NCBI RefSeq assembly: GCF_900100335.1
Contig: NZ_FNFE01000005.1
Span: 334,116-398,115, forward strand
Origin: Natronorubrum texcoconense
GTDB taxonomy: Archaea > Halobacteriota > Halobacteria > Halobacteriales > Natrialbaceae
DNA length: 64,000 bases
Direction of reading: 5' to 3'
Below, piece by piece: positions 15,326 to 23,832 of the stretch. A program made the translations under genes and the position numbers. Each line of letters begins with the position of its first letter. The stretch's first letter is position 1. The notes under the pieces are model-generated. The model did no database searches and had not been told where the DNA came from. It was given only the letters and a program-made list of their open reading frames with translations.

Positions 15326-15455
15326 ACGACGGAAACCCGGGGTGGGGCGTACGGAAACGACGGAAACGAGGGGGGTTGAATTGAACGACGGAAATGTAGG
15401 GTCTGCTGACGGCATTCGGAAATTGATATCCGCTGCAAACGACGGAAACACGGGG
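15326..15455 (+). repeat. ORB-like origin repeats, right cluster part 2 (four copies)
   Basis: Four same-orientation copies at 15326-15342 (acgacggaaacccgggg), 15357-15373 (acgacggaaacgagggg), 15385-15401 (acgacggaaatgtaggg) and 15439-15455 (acgacggaaacacgggg). Together with the left repeats this makes twelve boxes around one cdc6. The G-run end is the most constant part apart from the GGAAAC/T core. No gene is supported between 15067 and 15568. Confidence 0.75.
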
Positions 15456-15568
15456 GTTGCAGCTGATAGATTTGCCCTCTCGCTCAACGTACTGCAAAAA
15501 AACACTGTGCTCGAGATTCGTGCCATCACCGTCGACGATGGCGTCGTCTGTTCTTGATTACCGCTGTG

Positions 15569-15847
15569 TCAGTCGAGGTCGACGTACTGACTCTCCCAAT
15601 CTCGGCGCGCTTCGAGCTCCCGCGTTCCGCGACGGGTGACCGAGTAGACGTTGGTTCGCCGATCCTTGGTACCCTTCTCGACGAGACCCTTGTCGACGAG
15701 CGTATCCAAATTCGGGTAGAGACGGCCGTGATGGATCTCTTTCTCGTAGTAGTCTTCGAGTTCTTCTTTGATCGCCAGTCCGTGTGGGTCATCCTGTCCG
15801 GCAATGACGTACAACAGGTCGCGCTGAAACCCTGTGAGATCGTACAT
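15569..15847 (-). CDS. PadR family transcriptional regulator (haloarchaeal short form)
   Basis: A 92-residue single winged-helix protein. It starts MYDLTGFQRDLLYVIAG, has the recognition-helix region IHHGRLYPNLDTLVDKGLVE, and the wing VYSVTRRG. These are the constant parts of the short PadR regulators common in haloarchaea. There is no ligand domain. It has its own strong promoter (TATA at 15869-15880, about 25 bp before the ATG), so it is probably leaderless. The stop lies about 110 bp from the last origin repeat. Confidence 0.85.
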   Translation of the reverse strand: MYDLTGFQRDLLYVIAGQDDPHGLAIKEELEDYYEKEIHHGRLYPNLDTLVDKGLVEKGTKDRRTNVYSVTRRGTRELEARRDWESQYVDLD

Positions 15848-15868
15848 GTAGTATCATGCTCGCTCCTA

Positions 15869-15880
15869 TTATATAAAATA
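15869..15880 (-). promoter_or_regulatory. TATA box of the PadR gene
   Basis: On the minus strand the sequence reads tattttatataa, centred about 28 bp before the ATG at 15847. It is the clearest archaeal promoter in the window. Confidence 0.6.
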
Positions 15881-16032
15881 CCAGTTACGTTCACGGCGCG
15901 GAAAACCGACAAGAATATTTCACATTCGGATTTACCGTAGGCCCAACCCGACTTGTGCGAGTCGAAATCGACGACGACAGACCAGGGTATCTCGACCGAC
16001 CGGTTTGACAACAACGAGTACAGATCTATCGA

Positions 16033-16869
16033 TCAGTCATCGAGGAACGCTCGAGTCAGCGCACCGACTTCGGACCGAAACGTCTTCATGTCGATTGACG
16101 TGTCGGCGTGAGAGAGTCGCGGATATTCTTCGCGAATGATATCCTCGAGAACGCGCTCGTAGAGCGTCTCGAACGTCACTGCGTAATCCTGATTTGAAAG
16201 AGTGGTCGCGACCCGTTCGAACCGACGCTGTGTCGCGTAGTTCGCGGCCAACTCCGTTGCCGATACATCGATCGGATCCACTTCGTGTTCCCCACGAAAC
16301 GATGGATGGAGTAGTTTCGCTCGCTGGCCGCGTTTGTTCCGAACGACGACACCTTCGGCAGGACCGTCGTACCACGCGGACTGGGGAACGTGATACGAGT
16401 CGGGATCGAAATCTCGAGCGCGACGTTCCCGCTCGAAGACATTTACGGACTGAAGCCCGAGCCGATCGAAGATTCGCTCGACGGTATCGACGGGGTAGAA
16501 GCCGTCTTTTCGGGCCGACCAGCTGTCGAAGCCGAGAAACGACGGCGTTCGCTGCCAGTCGTAGTCGATCGTATGGCGGTGTACGGCCTCGCCGAAGAAA
16601 ACGACGCTTTCGACGTCGTCGACGGCGTTCCGGAGCGCGTCTCGGTCGAGATTTTCACTCACGTGGCGGACGGCGTGCTGGTACGGCTCCGGGACGTCGT
16701 CCGGATTATCGTAGACGCGATTTTGGTCGCCGAATCGGATCAATCCCGACTCCTGGAGCTGGAACCGAAGGGTCGCTCCATCGATTTTCTCGAGAAGCCA
16801 TAGATGGCCCGTCTCGAAGAGTTCGTCGGGCGCGTCTGTAACGTACGGTATCGTGGGATACGATTTCAT
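16033..16869 (-). CDS. RNA ligase family protein
   Basis: A 278-residue nucleotidyltransferase of the Rnl2-like RNA-ligase domain. Motif I LLEKIDGATLRF (K-x-D-G, Lys near residue 28 taking AMP) is clear. Motif IIIa-like VVFFGEAVHRH and motif IV AEGVVVRNKRGQRAKL follow at normal spacing, with the motif V lysine probably in the latter. The C-terminal part is helical. Such stand-alone haloarchaeal ligases probably act on RNA breaks, but the natural substrate is not known. The start ATG at 16869 follows directly from the core. No end-processing partner is beside it. The 291 bp upstream hold no gene. Confidence 0.8.
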   Translation of the reverse strand: MKSYPTIPYVTDAPDELFETGHLWLLEKIDGATLRFQLQESGLIRFGDQNRVYDNPDDVPEPYQHAVRHVSENLDRDALRNAVDDVESVVFFGEAVHRHTIDYDWQRTPSFLGFDSWSARKDGFYPVDTVERIFDRLGLQSVNVFERERRARDFDPDSYHVPQSAWYDGPAEGVVVRNKRGQRAKLLHPSFRGEHEVDPIDVSATELAANYATQRRFERVATTLSNQDYAVTFETLYERVLEDIIREEYPRLSHADTSIDMKTFRSEVGALTRAFLDD

Positions 16870-17160
16870 TAGCGAGCAGGTAGTGTTAAACGCTGACAGG
16901 AATGTTTCGGCAGTACGTGGCAGATCATCGTGAAATATTTGCTCGTCACTTGTTACTCTGTCGACCGATCTTCATCGCCGATCTACTCGCTACGAGAGTA
17001 CAACGTACGGCCAGTTAGTTGATGAGTGACGGATTATAACGATCCGGACTCCTCGTTCTGTCCGTTCTGAAACGAGCGAACGAACTGCGGACAGCGTGGT
17101 GTGAAGTACTTACAGAAAGGCGACGAGAGAACGGTTAACCCACTGTGCCCGTTGTTCTCG
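16870..17160. other. Intergenic stretch without a recognised gene
   Basis: Between the RNA ligase start and the 3-hydroxyacyl-CoA dehydrogenase stop. No convincing frame, repeat or RNA was seen; it must contain the ligase promoter. Confidence 0.5.
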
Positions 17161-18126
17161 CTACTCGGTTTCAGTGGCGTCGTCGTCTTCGAGCGTTCTC
17201 AGCGCCTGGCGGATCGAAGCAACTCGCTCGTCTCGCCGTCCCGTGATCTCGTCCGGATCGCGATCGTACTCGAAGAATCCGGTACCGGCTTCGATCCCGG
17301 TCCGTCCCTCGCCGATTCGCCGGTCATACAGCGGGTTCGCCTCGTCTCGATCCGTGAGATCCGGATAGATGTCGTTCGCGCTCGTCTGAAACAGCTCTAA
17401 TCCGGCGATGTCGACCGTCTCGAGCGGTCCGATCGCGGCCGTTCGGGTCGCATAGCCATCACGAATCGCGCGATTGACGTCCTCGGCGGACGCGATACCC
17501 GTTTCGACGATGTGGAGACACTCTCGGATGACGGCGTGTTGGACTCGGTTCCAGACGAATCCCGGAACGTCGCGATCGACGGTGACCGGATCGCGATCGA
17601 CGGTCTCGAGGAACGCTCGAAGCCGGTCGACCGTTCGGTCGCTCGTCTCCGCACCGGCGATGACCTCGACCGGTCGGAGGAGATACGGCGGATACCACCA
17701 GTGGCAGCCGATGATGCGGTCCGCTGCCTCCGAAGCTCCGTCGGCGATTTTCGTGATCGGCAACCCGGACGTGTTCGAGGCCAGAACTGCGTCCGAATCA
17801 GCTTCGTCGTCAAGCGCCCCGAATAGCTCCTGCTTGGCGTCCAACTCCTCCGAAATGGTCTCGAGAACGATATCGACGTCTTCGACCGCGGCCGCGCGGT
17901 CGGTCGTGTAGGTCACGTCCGTCTCGACTGCGGCCGGATCGATCTCCGCTAAATCACGCTCGGCGAGGAAGGCGGCGGCGGACTGGGCCCGGTCTCGTGC
18001 TCGCTCGAGATTCGAGTCGCGGTGGTCGACGAGGGTGACGTCCAACCCGGACCGGAGGAACTGGACGACGAAGCCGCTGCCCATCGAACCGGCACCGATG
18101 ACCGTGACCGTTTTGGGGGGTTCCAT
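17161..18126 (-). CDS. 3-hydroxyacyl-CoA dehydrogenase family protein
   Basis: A 321-residue NAD-dependent dehydrogenase with the two-domain short layout. The Rossmann motif TVIGAGSMGSGFV lies near the N-terminus, the SNTSGLPI loop (catalytic-site Ser) near residue 120, the catalytic His in GCHWWYPP, and the conserved Asn in VWNRVQHAV. The C-terminal domain ends with GTGFFEYDRDP. The usual HWFNP is HWWYP here, so the acyl substrate may be atypical; related enzymes act on carnitine, 3-hydroxybutyrate or gulonate. The ATG at 18126 is preferred over a TTG three codons upstream. It is divergent from an MFS gene 351 bp away, which is a plausible uptake partner. Confidence 0.85.
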   Translation of the reverse strand: MEPPKTVTVIGAGSMGSGFVVQFLRSGLDVTLVDHRDSNLERARDRAQSAAAFLAERDLAEIDPAAVETDVTYTTDRAAAVEDVDIVLETISEELDAKQELFGALDDEADSDAVLASNTSGLPITKIADGASEAADRIIGCHWWYPPYLLRPVEVIAGAETSDRTVDRLRAFLETVDRDPVTVDRDVPGFVWNRVQHAVIRECLHIVETGIASAEDVNRAIRDGYATRTAAIGPLETVDIAGLELFQTSANDIYPDLTDRDEANPLYDRRIGEGRTGIEAGTGFFEYDRDPDEITGRRDERVASIRQALRTLEDDDATETE

Positions 18127-18477
18127 GGCTGTCAATCTGTCCCAACCGACAAAAGTTCACGGTGAAGCACGCAGCAGTGTTCGACTCGAGACAGTGGCGG
18201 GTCGTCGCAGTATCTGATTCGTAGTAGTGATTCGACTCCTATTCAGCTTGGACGTTCCATACGCATGTCGAATGTGTCTATTTTATACACTGTCCACCTA
18301 TCGAAAACATCTCTCACCAAACGTATTTGCCTGACGGACTCGATACCGCTCCACTCAACTTTGTTCGAGCTAATATCGGTATTAGTGGATCAAATTCAAC
18401 CAAATCTCCAGCTGTTCGTCTATTGTGCTCTGACTTAGTAATCGTTATCACGGTGGGTGCCAGTTTGTGAATCATAT
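18127..18477. promoter_or_regulatory. Divergent control region between dehydrogenase and MFS genes
   Basis: There is no gene in these 351 bp. An AT-rich stretch with ctattttatacact lies at about 18276-18290, and further AT-rich sequence is near 18420-18478. The region must hold both promoters. Confidence 0.4.
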
Positions 18478-19770
18478 ATGAGTACGGAGCAGTCAACTGG
18501 ACTGAACGACAACGACAAATCTATCACGGGGTTCGTGATGATCTCGCACGCTGTCGTCCACACGTACGAGCTCTCGATTCCGATTTTGATGGTCATCTGG
18601 CTCTCTGACTTCGGTCTGAGTACGGCGATTCTCGGGACAGCGGTCGCGGTCGGGTACGGTTTGTTCGGTATCGGTGCCCTCCCGGCCGGAGTGCTCGTCG
18701 ACAAGTTCGGGTCACGAGAACTCGTCTTGGTCTGTCTCGCTGGCATGGGCGGCTCGTTCCTCCTCTTGAGCGCGGCTCAGGGAATCGTCACGATCACGAT
18801 CGCCCTCTGTGTCTGGGGGATCGCAGCGAGCGTCTACCATCCGGCGGGACTGTCCCTGATTTCGACGGGCGTCGAACAGCGCGGCACCGGCTTCGCCTAT
18901 CACGGAATGGCCGGCAACTTCGGCATCGCGTTCGGTCCGCTGCTAACCGCAGTGTTGCTGTTGTTCTTCGACTGGCGCTACGTCACTGCCCTGTTAGTCG
19001 TCCCGGCCGTCATCGCTATCCTCTATGCGATGACTGCCAGCTTCGACGAAACGGCCGCCGTACAGACGGAAACCGACGGCGGCGAGCCGACGGACGACGA
19101 GTCGATGTCGCTGTCGAAGTTCGTCACGGACAGTCGAGCGCTGTTTACGCTCGGGTTCAGCATCGCAATCGTCGTCGTCATGATGAACGGCCTCTTCTAT
19201 CGAGGGACGCTGACGTTCCTGCCGGACGTCTTGAGCGACTTCGTTCCGAACGTCGCCGACCAACTCCAACTGTTCGATCCGGACAGTCCGATGGCCGAAG
19301 AGTTCAATCCCGCGTCCTACCTCTACGCCGGATTGCTGATGATCGGGATGGGCGGCCAGTACGTCGGCGGTAAACTGACCGACCGAATCCGCACCGAAAC
19401 CGGTCTCGCGGTTATCTTCGGTTCGCTGGCCGTCGTCGCAGTCCTGTTCGTTCCGGCGGCACAGGCTGGTGTCGTGCCGCTGCTCATCATCAGCGCACTG
19501 CTCGGATTTCTCCTGTTCTCGCTGCAGCCGATGTATCAGGCGACGATCGCCGAGTACAGCCCGCCCGGTGATCGGGGTCTCTCGTACGGCTACACCTACC
19601 TCGGCGTCTTCGGCGTCGGTGCTGCCGGTGCGGCTATCGCCGGCTACCTCCTCTCGGTCGTTACCGTCGGGATGACGTTCGTCGCACTCGCCGTGTTCCC
19701 CGCGTCTGGTGCCGTGCTGGCGATACTGCTCTCTCGAACCGGCGACCGTCGAGTGGAAGCAGCCGAATAA
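18478..19770 (+). CDS. MFS transporter
   Basis: A 430-residue major facilitator with about 12 membrane segments. Early motifs MISHAVVHTYELSIPILMVIW and GALPAGVLVDKFGSRELV (the MFS loop 2-3 signature), plus YHPAGLSLIS in segment 4, resemble the fosmidomycin-resistance/NarK-like branch. A charged loop lies between residues 185 and 215 (TETDGGEPTDDES). The ATG at 18478 is chosen over a GTG 21 bp upstream. It ends 4 bp from the convergent DAO gene. Substrate unknown. Confidence 0.85.
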   Translation: MSTEQSTGLNDNDKSITGFVMISHAVVHTYELSIPILMVIWLSDFGLSTAILGTAVAVGYGLFGIGALPAGVLVDKFGSRELVLVCLAGMGGSFLLLSAAQGIVTITIALCVWGIAASVYHPAGLSLISTGVEQRGTGFAYHGMAGNFGIAFGPLLTAVLLLFFDWRYVTALLVVPAVIAILYAMTASFDETAAVQTETDGGEPTDDESMSLSKFVTDSRALFTLGFSIAIVVVMMNGLFYRGTLTFLPDVLSDFVPNVADQLQLFDPDSPMAEEFNPASYLYAGLLMIGMGGQYVGGKLTDRIRTETGLAVIFGSLAVVAVLFVPAAQAGVVPLLIISALLGFLLFSLQPMYQATIAEYSPPGDRGLSYGYTYLGVFGVGAAGAAIAGYLLSVVTVGMTFVALAVFPASGAVLAILLSRTGDRRVEAAE

Positions 19771-19774
19771 CTTT

Positions 19775-20935
19775 TCAGATTTCCGATGTCGAAACGTACT
19801 CGAACGACGTGTCGACGCGTTCGAACCGGTCCGCGGCGAACGGCTCGGTCGGAAACCCGGCGTCGGTACCGGTCAATCGCTGCCGCACCGTCGGTCCCAC
19901 TACGGGCGACGTCATGATCCCCAGCCCGTTGAATCCGGTCACCACGAGCAATCCCGCCGGTGCGTTCTCGGGTGCGTCGACGATCGGGCGCGTGTCCGGC
20001 GACGCGGCGTCGATCCCCGCCCAGCCGTTGACGAACCCGGCATCGCCGAAGCCGTCGATGAATCCGGGGACGAAATCCGCTACCTCGAGCCGAAACGACT
20101 CGTCCGCGTCGCTCGAGGCCGTCGCTGGTGTCTCGACCGGGTGATGGCCCCCTCCGATCAACAGATCGCCGTTGTGTTCCGGGCGAAAGTAGAGGTGTTC
20201 GCTCTTGATACGACCGAGCGGGAACCGCTCCGAGAGCGGTTCGTCGGGTTCGAGGACGACGACTTGCGTCCGATACGGTCGGATCGGAACGTCGACGCCG
20301 TCCGGCAGCAGGTCCCGGGTACGCCAACCGGCAGCGATCACGACGGCGTCCGCGTCGACGCGTCCAGCATCGGTTTCGACGCCGACGACCGTCCCGTTCT
20401 CGACGTCGATGTCTGTAACTTCGCTATCGAGGTGGAACTCGGCGCCGCGAGCTTCCGCCGCAGACTGCAGCGCAGTCGCATAGGTGTACGGATCGACCCA
20501 ACCGGTGTCCTCGTACAGAACCGCACCCGCGAAACCCTCGAAGTCGAACTCGGAATAGCGGTCGGTCACCTCGTTAGATCCAAGAAAGCTGACTGGGAAC
20601 CCTTCGTCGCCGAGTCGTTCGGTGAGGGCTCGAGCGTCCGCGAGCTCGTCGTCCGTCATGACGTCGATCCGATTCCGCTCCGTGAACCCGAACCCGTGGG
20701 TGCCGTCGAACTCCCGGAAGAACGCGTTCGCGTGGCGTGCGACGCCCGGGATGTCGCTGTAGAACAGCGTTGGCGCGACGATCCCCGCTGAGAGGCCGGT
20801 CGCCTCGGCTGCCACCCCCGTTCGATCGAGTACCGTAACGTCGTGGTCGGCGGCGAGATCTCTGGCAGCGTGGCAGCCAGCGACGCCGGCGCCGACGATT
20901 ACAACGTGCTCGAGGTCCCCGTCAGTCGTGTTCAT
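19775..20935 (-). CDS. FAD-dependent oxidoreductase (DAO/DadA family)
   Basis: A 386-residue flavoprotein of the D-amino-acid oxidase family. The dinucleotide-binding motif VVIVGAGVAGCHAARDLA starts at about residue 10, followed by the ETTGxSAGIV-type segment AEATGLSAGIVAP. The late FAD-contact motif VTGFNGLGIMTSPVVG is near residue 335. It has the length of glycine oxidase or sarcosine-oxidase-beta-like enzymes and no Fe-S or extra domain. It is divergent from a second DAO-family gene 300 bp away, so two related oxidases share one control region. Substrates are probably D- or N-alkyl amino acids. Confidence 0.85.
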   Translation of the reverse strand: MNTTDGDLEHVVIVGAGVAGCHAARDLAADHDVTVLDRTGVAAEATGLSAGIVAPTLFYSDIPGVARHANAFFREFDGTHGFGFTERNRIDVMTDDELADARALTERLGDEGFPVSFLGSNEVTDRYSEFDFEGFAGAVLYEDTGWVDPYTYATALQSAAEARGAEFHLDSEVTDIDVENGTVVGVETDAGRVDADAVVIAAGWRTRDLLPDGVDVPIRPYRTQVVVLEPDEPLSERFPLGRIKSEHLYFRPEHNGDLLIGGGHHPVETPATASSDADESFRLEVADFVPGFIDGFGDAGFVNGWAGIDAASPDTRPIVDAPENAPAGLLVVTGFNGLGIMTSPVVGPTVRQRLTGTDAGFPTEPFAADRFERVDTSFEYVSTSEI

Positions 20936-21235
20936 GGCACACGGTTATTCGAACGGCTACATACGCGTTTCGTCGGGCAAAAGCTGTCGTTACCTGATCC
21001 GTCCCCCCACACTCCCATTCCGTCTTCGCCATCGGGAGCACGACCTGCCCAACGGTCGACTATCGAACCGACAGTCCGATCATTTATCGCGGTGTGTGCG
21101 GTTATCGCTAGCATGCATTCCCCGACGGCAGTGACTGCTACGCGTCGACTGAACGCCTCGCCCCGGATCATCGACGCGTTCGCGATCGAATCGAACCGCA
21201 CTCGAGGGAAACCACTCACCCTCGAGGGATCGTAA
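20936..21235. promoter_or_regulatory. Divergent region between the two DAO-family oxidases
   Basis: These 300 bp between start codons hold no supported gene. AT-richer sequence around 21075-21090 (gatcatttatcgc) may be a core promoter for the plus-strand gene. Confidence 0.35.
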
Positions 21236-22411
21236 ATGGCAACGCACGTCAGCATCGTCGGTGGCGGTGTGTACGGACTCTCGATCGCCTACTACCTGAG
21301 CGAGTTCGGCGACGCCGATCTCGAAGTCACGGTCTTCGAACGCGGTGCTCTCGCGAGCGAGACGACGGGCTACTCGGCCGGAATCGTCCGTCACCACTAC
21401 ACGAATCGAGTGCAGATCGAGACGGCGATTCGCGGCCGGGAACTCCTCGAGGGGTTCGAATCGGTCGCCGGGGGCGATGGAGGCTTCCGACAAAACGGCT
21501 ATCTCGTCCTTACCAACGCCGACGGCGTAGACGAGTTCCGAGCGTTGGTCGATCGGCAGCGACGCGCCGGCCTCGAGGTCGACCTCGTGGAGCCGACCGA
21601 CCTCGAGTCGCATCTCCCCGGAATCGATTCAGGAGGTGTCGCACTCGGCGCGTACGAGCCCCGCGCCGGCTTCGCCGATCCGTACCTCGTCGCGACCGAC
21701 TACGCGACTGGGGCTCGCGAGAACGGGGTCGAAATCCGTACCGGGACCGCGATTACGGATCTGATCACGGATGGAACGGCGGTGACGGCGATCGAGACGT
21801 CCGCGGGGCGTGAACCAGTCGACGTCGTGGTCAACGCCGCGGGACCGTGGGGGCGGGAGATCGCGTCGATGGCCGGCGTCGACGTGCCGCTCGAGTGGTA
21901 CGAGTCGAAAGTCGCCGTCCTGCGCGGCGACGAACCGTACGGCGTCGAAACCCCGACGCTCTCCGATCACTCGGAGTCGCCGGATATGTATCTCAAGCCC
22001 GAACCCGGCGGTGACGTCCTCGTCGGCGGGATCGACCGCCCGGCCGTCGACCGAGCGGCGGGTCTCCAGGGCGTCGACGAGTCGTTCCTCCGCGCGGTCG
22101 GTGATCGACTCGAGTCCCGCCTACCCACGTTCGCCGACGCGGCGGTCGTCGACTCCTGGTCGGGCGTCATCTCCGTGACGCCGGACTCCCACCAGATCGT
22201 CGGCGTTCCGACCGGCGTCGACAACCTCTACAACGCGCTCGGCGGCAGCGGCCACGGATTCAAGGAAGCACCGGCGTTCGGCGAGTCGATCGCGCTGTCG
22301 ATCCTCGGCGAGGACCCGCGAATCGACCTCGAGGCGTACCGTCTCGAGCGCTTCGAGGACGGTGAGTCGCTTTCGGGTGTGAGCGAGAAGTCCTACGGCG
22401 ACGACCGGTAG
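21236..22411 (+). CDS. FAD-dependent oxidoreductase (DAO family, sarcosine-oxidase-beta-like)
   Basis: A 391-residue flavoprotein. The N-terminus shows SIVGGGVYGLSIAYYLSEFG and then ASETTGYSAGIVRHHYTNR, the SAGIVR-H pattern of sarcosine oxidase beta and glycine-oxidase-like enzymes. The C-terminal motif YNALGGSGHGFKEAPAFGESIA closes the FAD site. It differs clearly from the divergent neighbour, so the two probably act on different amines. The ATG at 21236 gives the expected short lead. An MFS gene follows on the same strand 119 bp later. Confidence 0.85.
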   Translation: MATHVSIVGGGVYGLSIAYYLSEFGDADLEVTVFERGALASETTGYSAGIVRHHYTNRVQIETAIRGRELLEGFESVAGGDGGFRQNGYLVLTNADGVDEFRALVDRQRRAGLEVDLVEPTDLESHLPGIDSGGVALGAYEPRAGFADPYLVATDYATGARENGVEIRTGTAITDLITDGTAVTAIETSAGREPVDVVVNAAGPWGREIASMAGVDVPLEWYESKVAVLRGDEPYGVETPTLSDHSESPDMYLKPEPGGDVLVGGIDRPAVDRAAGLQGVDESFLRAVGDRLESRLPTFADAAVVDSWSGVISVTPDSHQIVGVPTGVDNLYNALGGSGHGFKEAPAFGESIALSILGEDPRIDLEAYRLERFEDGESLSGVSEKSYGDDR

Positions 22412-22530
22412 CCCTCGGATACCGATTCCACTACATTCTTGTCCCTCTCGCGTGAGTCGCAACTGAGACTGCCGGACTCGAGTGGCCCGCTGGCCGCGGC
22501 GTCGAGTCTGAGGGTCACCCTACTCGAACG

Positions 22531-23706
22531 ATGATTCGCTGGCGCTACCGAGACACCGTCCTCGCACTCTGTACCCTCGCCTTTTTCGTAACCATGTTCG
22601 GCCGGCTGGCGATCAGTCCGGTCGTCCCGGCGATCACCGACGAGTTCGGCGTCTCGAACGCGGTTATCGGGGCGTCGCTGACGGGAATGTGGCTCGCCTA
22701 CGGGTTTGCACAGTTCCCGAGCGGCGTGCTCGGCGACCGATACGGCGAACGGGGGATCATCCTCGTCGCGCTCGGCGGGACCGCCGTCGCGTGTCTGCTC
22801 ATCGCCGTCGCACCGCTGTTCTCGGTGTTCGTCCTCGCGACGGTAGTACTCGGCGCCGTCGCGGGGTTACACTACAGCGTCGCGACGACGCTGCTGTCGC
22901 GAATCCACGACAACGTCGGGATCGCGATCGGCATCCACAACTCGGGAGCGACCGTCGCGGGACTGATCGCTCCCGTCGCCGTCGCCTGGGTCGGCGTCAC
23001 GTACGGCTGGCGGCCGGCCGTCGCCCTCACCGCCGCCGTCGGGATCCCGGCGTTCGCCCTCTTCGCCCTGTCGGTTCGCCCGACCGAGCCCCGCCGACCC
23101 GAACTGCCGCTGCGCGAGCGCTTCCAACTCCGGTCGCTGCTCGAACTCCTCTCGCGTCCGGTGATCGCTTTTACCCTGTTCATCGCCATCGTCGGCGAGT
23201 TCGTCTGGCAGGGGTCGGCCTCGTTCCTCCCGGTTTTTCTCATCGAACAGCGCGGCTACTCGACGACGGTCGCGGCGATGGGGTTCTCCGCGTACTTCGT
23301 CGCCCAGGGGATCGCCCAGGTCGGCGTCGGTGCGGCCTCCGACCGGTTCGGTCGGGATCGGGCGACGGCTAGCTGTCTGCTCGTCGGTGCCGTCGGCCTC
23401 GTCGTACTCGTCGCCGGTCCCGGACTCGCCGGTGCCGCAGTCGGCGTGATCCTCCTCGGAATCGGGATGAGCTTCGAGGCCGCGCTGTTGCCTCGGTTTC
23501 TCGAGGAACTGGGCGCCGCCGAACGCGGTGCCGGCTTCGGCCTCGTCCGGACCGTCTACGTTATCACGGCGTCGCTCGGCTCGGTCGTTGTCGGACTCGT
23601 CGCCGACCTCTTCGGTTGGGGCGTCTCGTTCGCCTTCCTCGCGGGGTTGCTGACCCTCGCGGTCGCCGCGTTCGTCGTAAACTGGACGTTCGGCCTCGAT
23701 CTGTAG
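22531..23706 (+). CDS. MFS transporter (sibling of the carrier at 40493-41665)
   Basis: A 391-residue major facilitator. It shares long matches with the second copy at 40493-41665, for example RLAISPVVPAITD, TGMWLAYGFAQFPSGVLGDRYGER and VVLGAVAGLHYS, so the two are paralogues with related substrates. It lies between a DAO-type oxidase and a thiolase-like gene on the same strand and may bring in their substrate. Confidence 0.9.
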   Translation: MIRWRYRDTVLALCTLAFFVTMFGRLAISPVVPAITDEFGVSNAVIGASLTGMWLAYGFAQFPSGVLGDRYGERGIILVALGGTAVACLLIAVAPLFSVFVLATVVLGAVAGLHYSVATTLLSRIHDNVGIAIGIHNSGATVAGLIAPVAVAWVGVTYGWRPAVALTAAVGIPAFALFALSVRPTEPRRPELPLRERFQLRSLLELLSRPVIAFTLFIAIVGEFVWQGSASFLPVFLIEQRGYSTTVAAMGFSAYFVAQGIAQVGVGAASDRFGRDRATASCLLVGAVGLVVLVAGPGLAGAAVGVILLGIGMSFEAALLPRFLEELGAAERGAGFGLVRTVYVITASLGSVVVGLVADLFGWGVSFAFLAGLLTLAVAAFVVNWTFGLDL

Positions 23707-23832
23707 CCGGCGAGGGTCTCGGCTCGCGGCACCGAGGGCCATCGTGACACTCCGGGTTCCGCCCGTTTTCGATCGGTACCCATCGCGAACACCTAGACGT
23801 ATTACGGACCGGACTGTACGGTACGTCACCAC

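Larger units (their letters stand above)
15131..15418 (+). repeat. Duplicated ~95-bp block inside the right ORB cluster
   Basis: The segments 15131-15226 and 15323-15418 are near copies with a 192-bp offset. Both contain ORB, tacggaaacgacgg, ORB, ttgaattgaacg, ORB in the same order with only a few substitutions. The origin therefore grew by segmental duplication. Confidence 0.65.

Noticed and set aside
13204..15455. CRISPR array
   Set aside because: The repeats are 17 bp, change orientation, are unevenly spaced and surround an orc1/cdc6 gene. They are origin boxes, and no cas gene is near.
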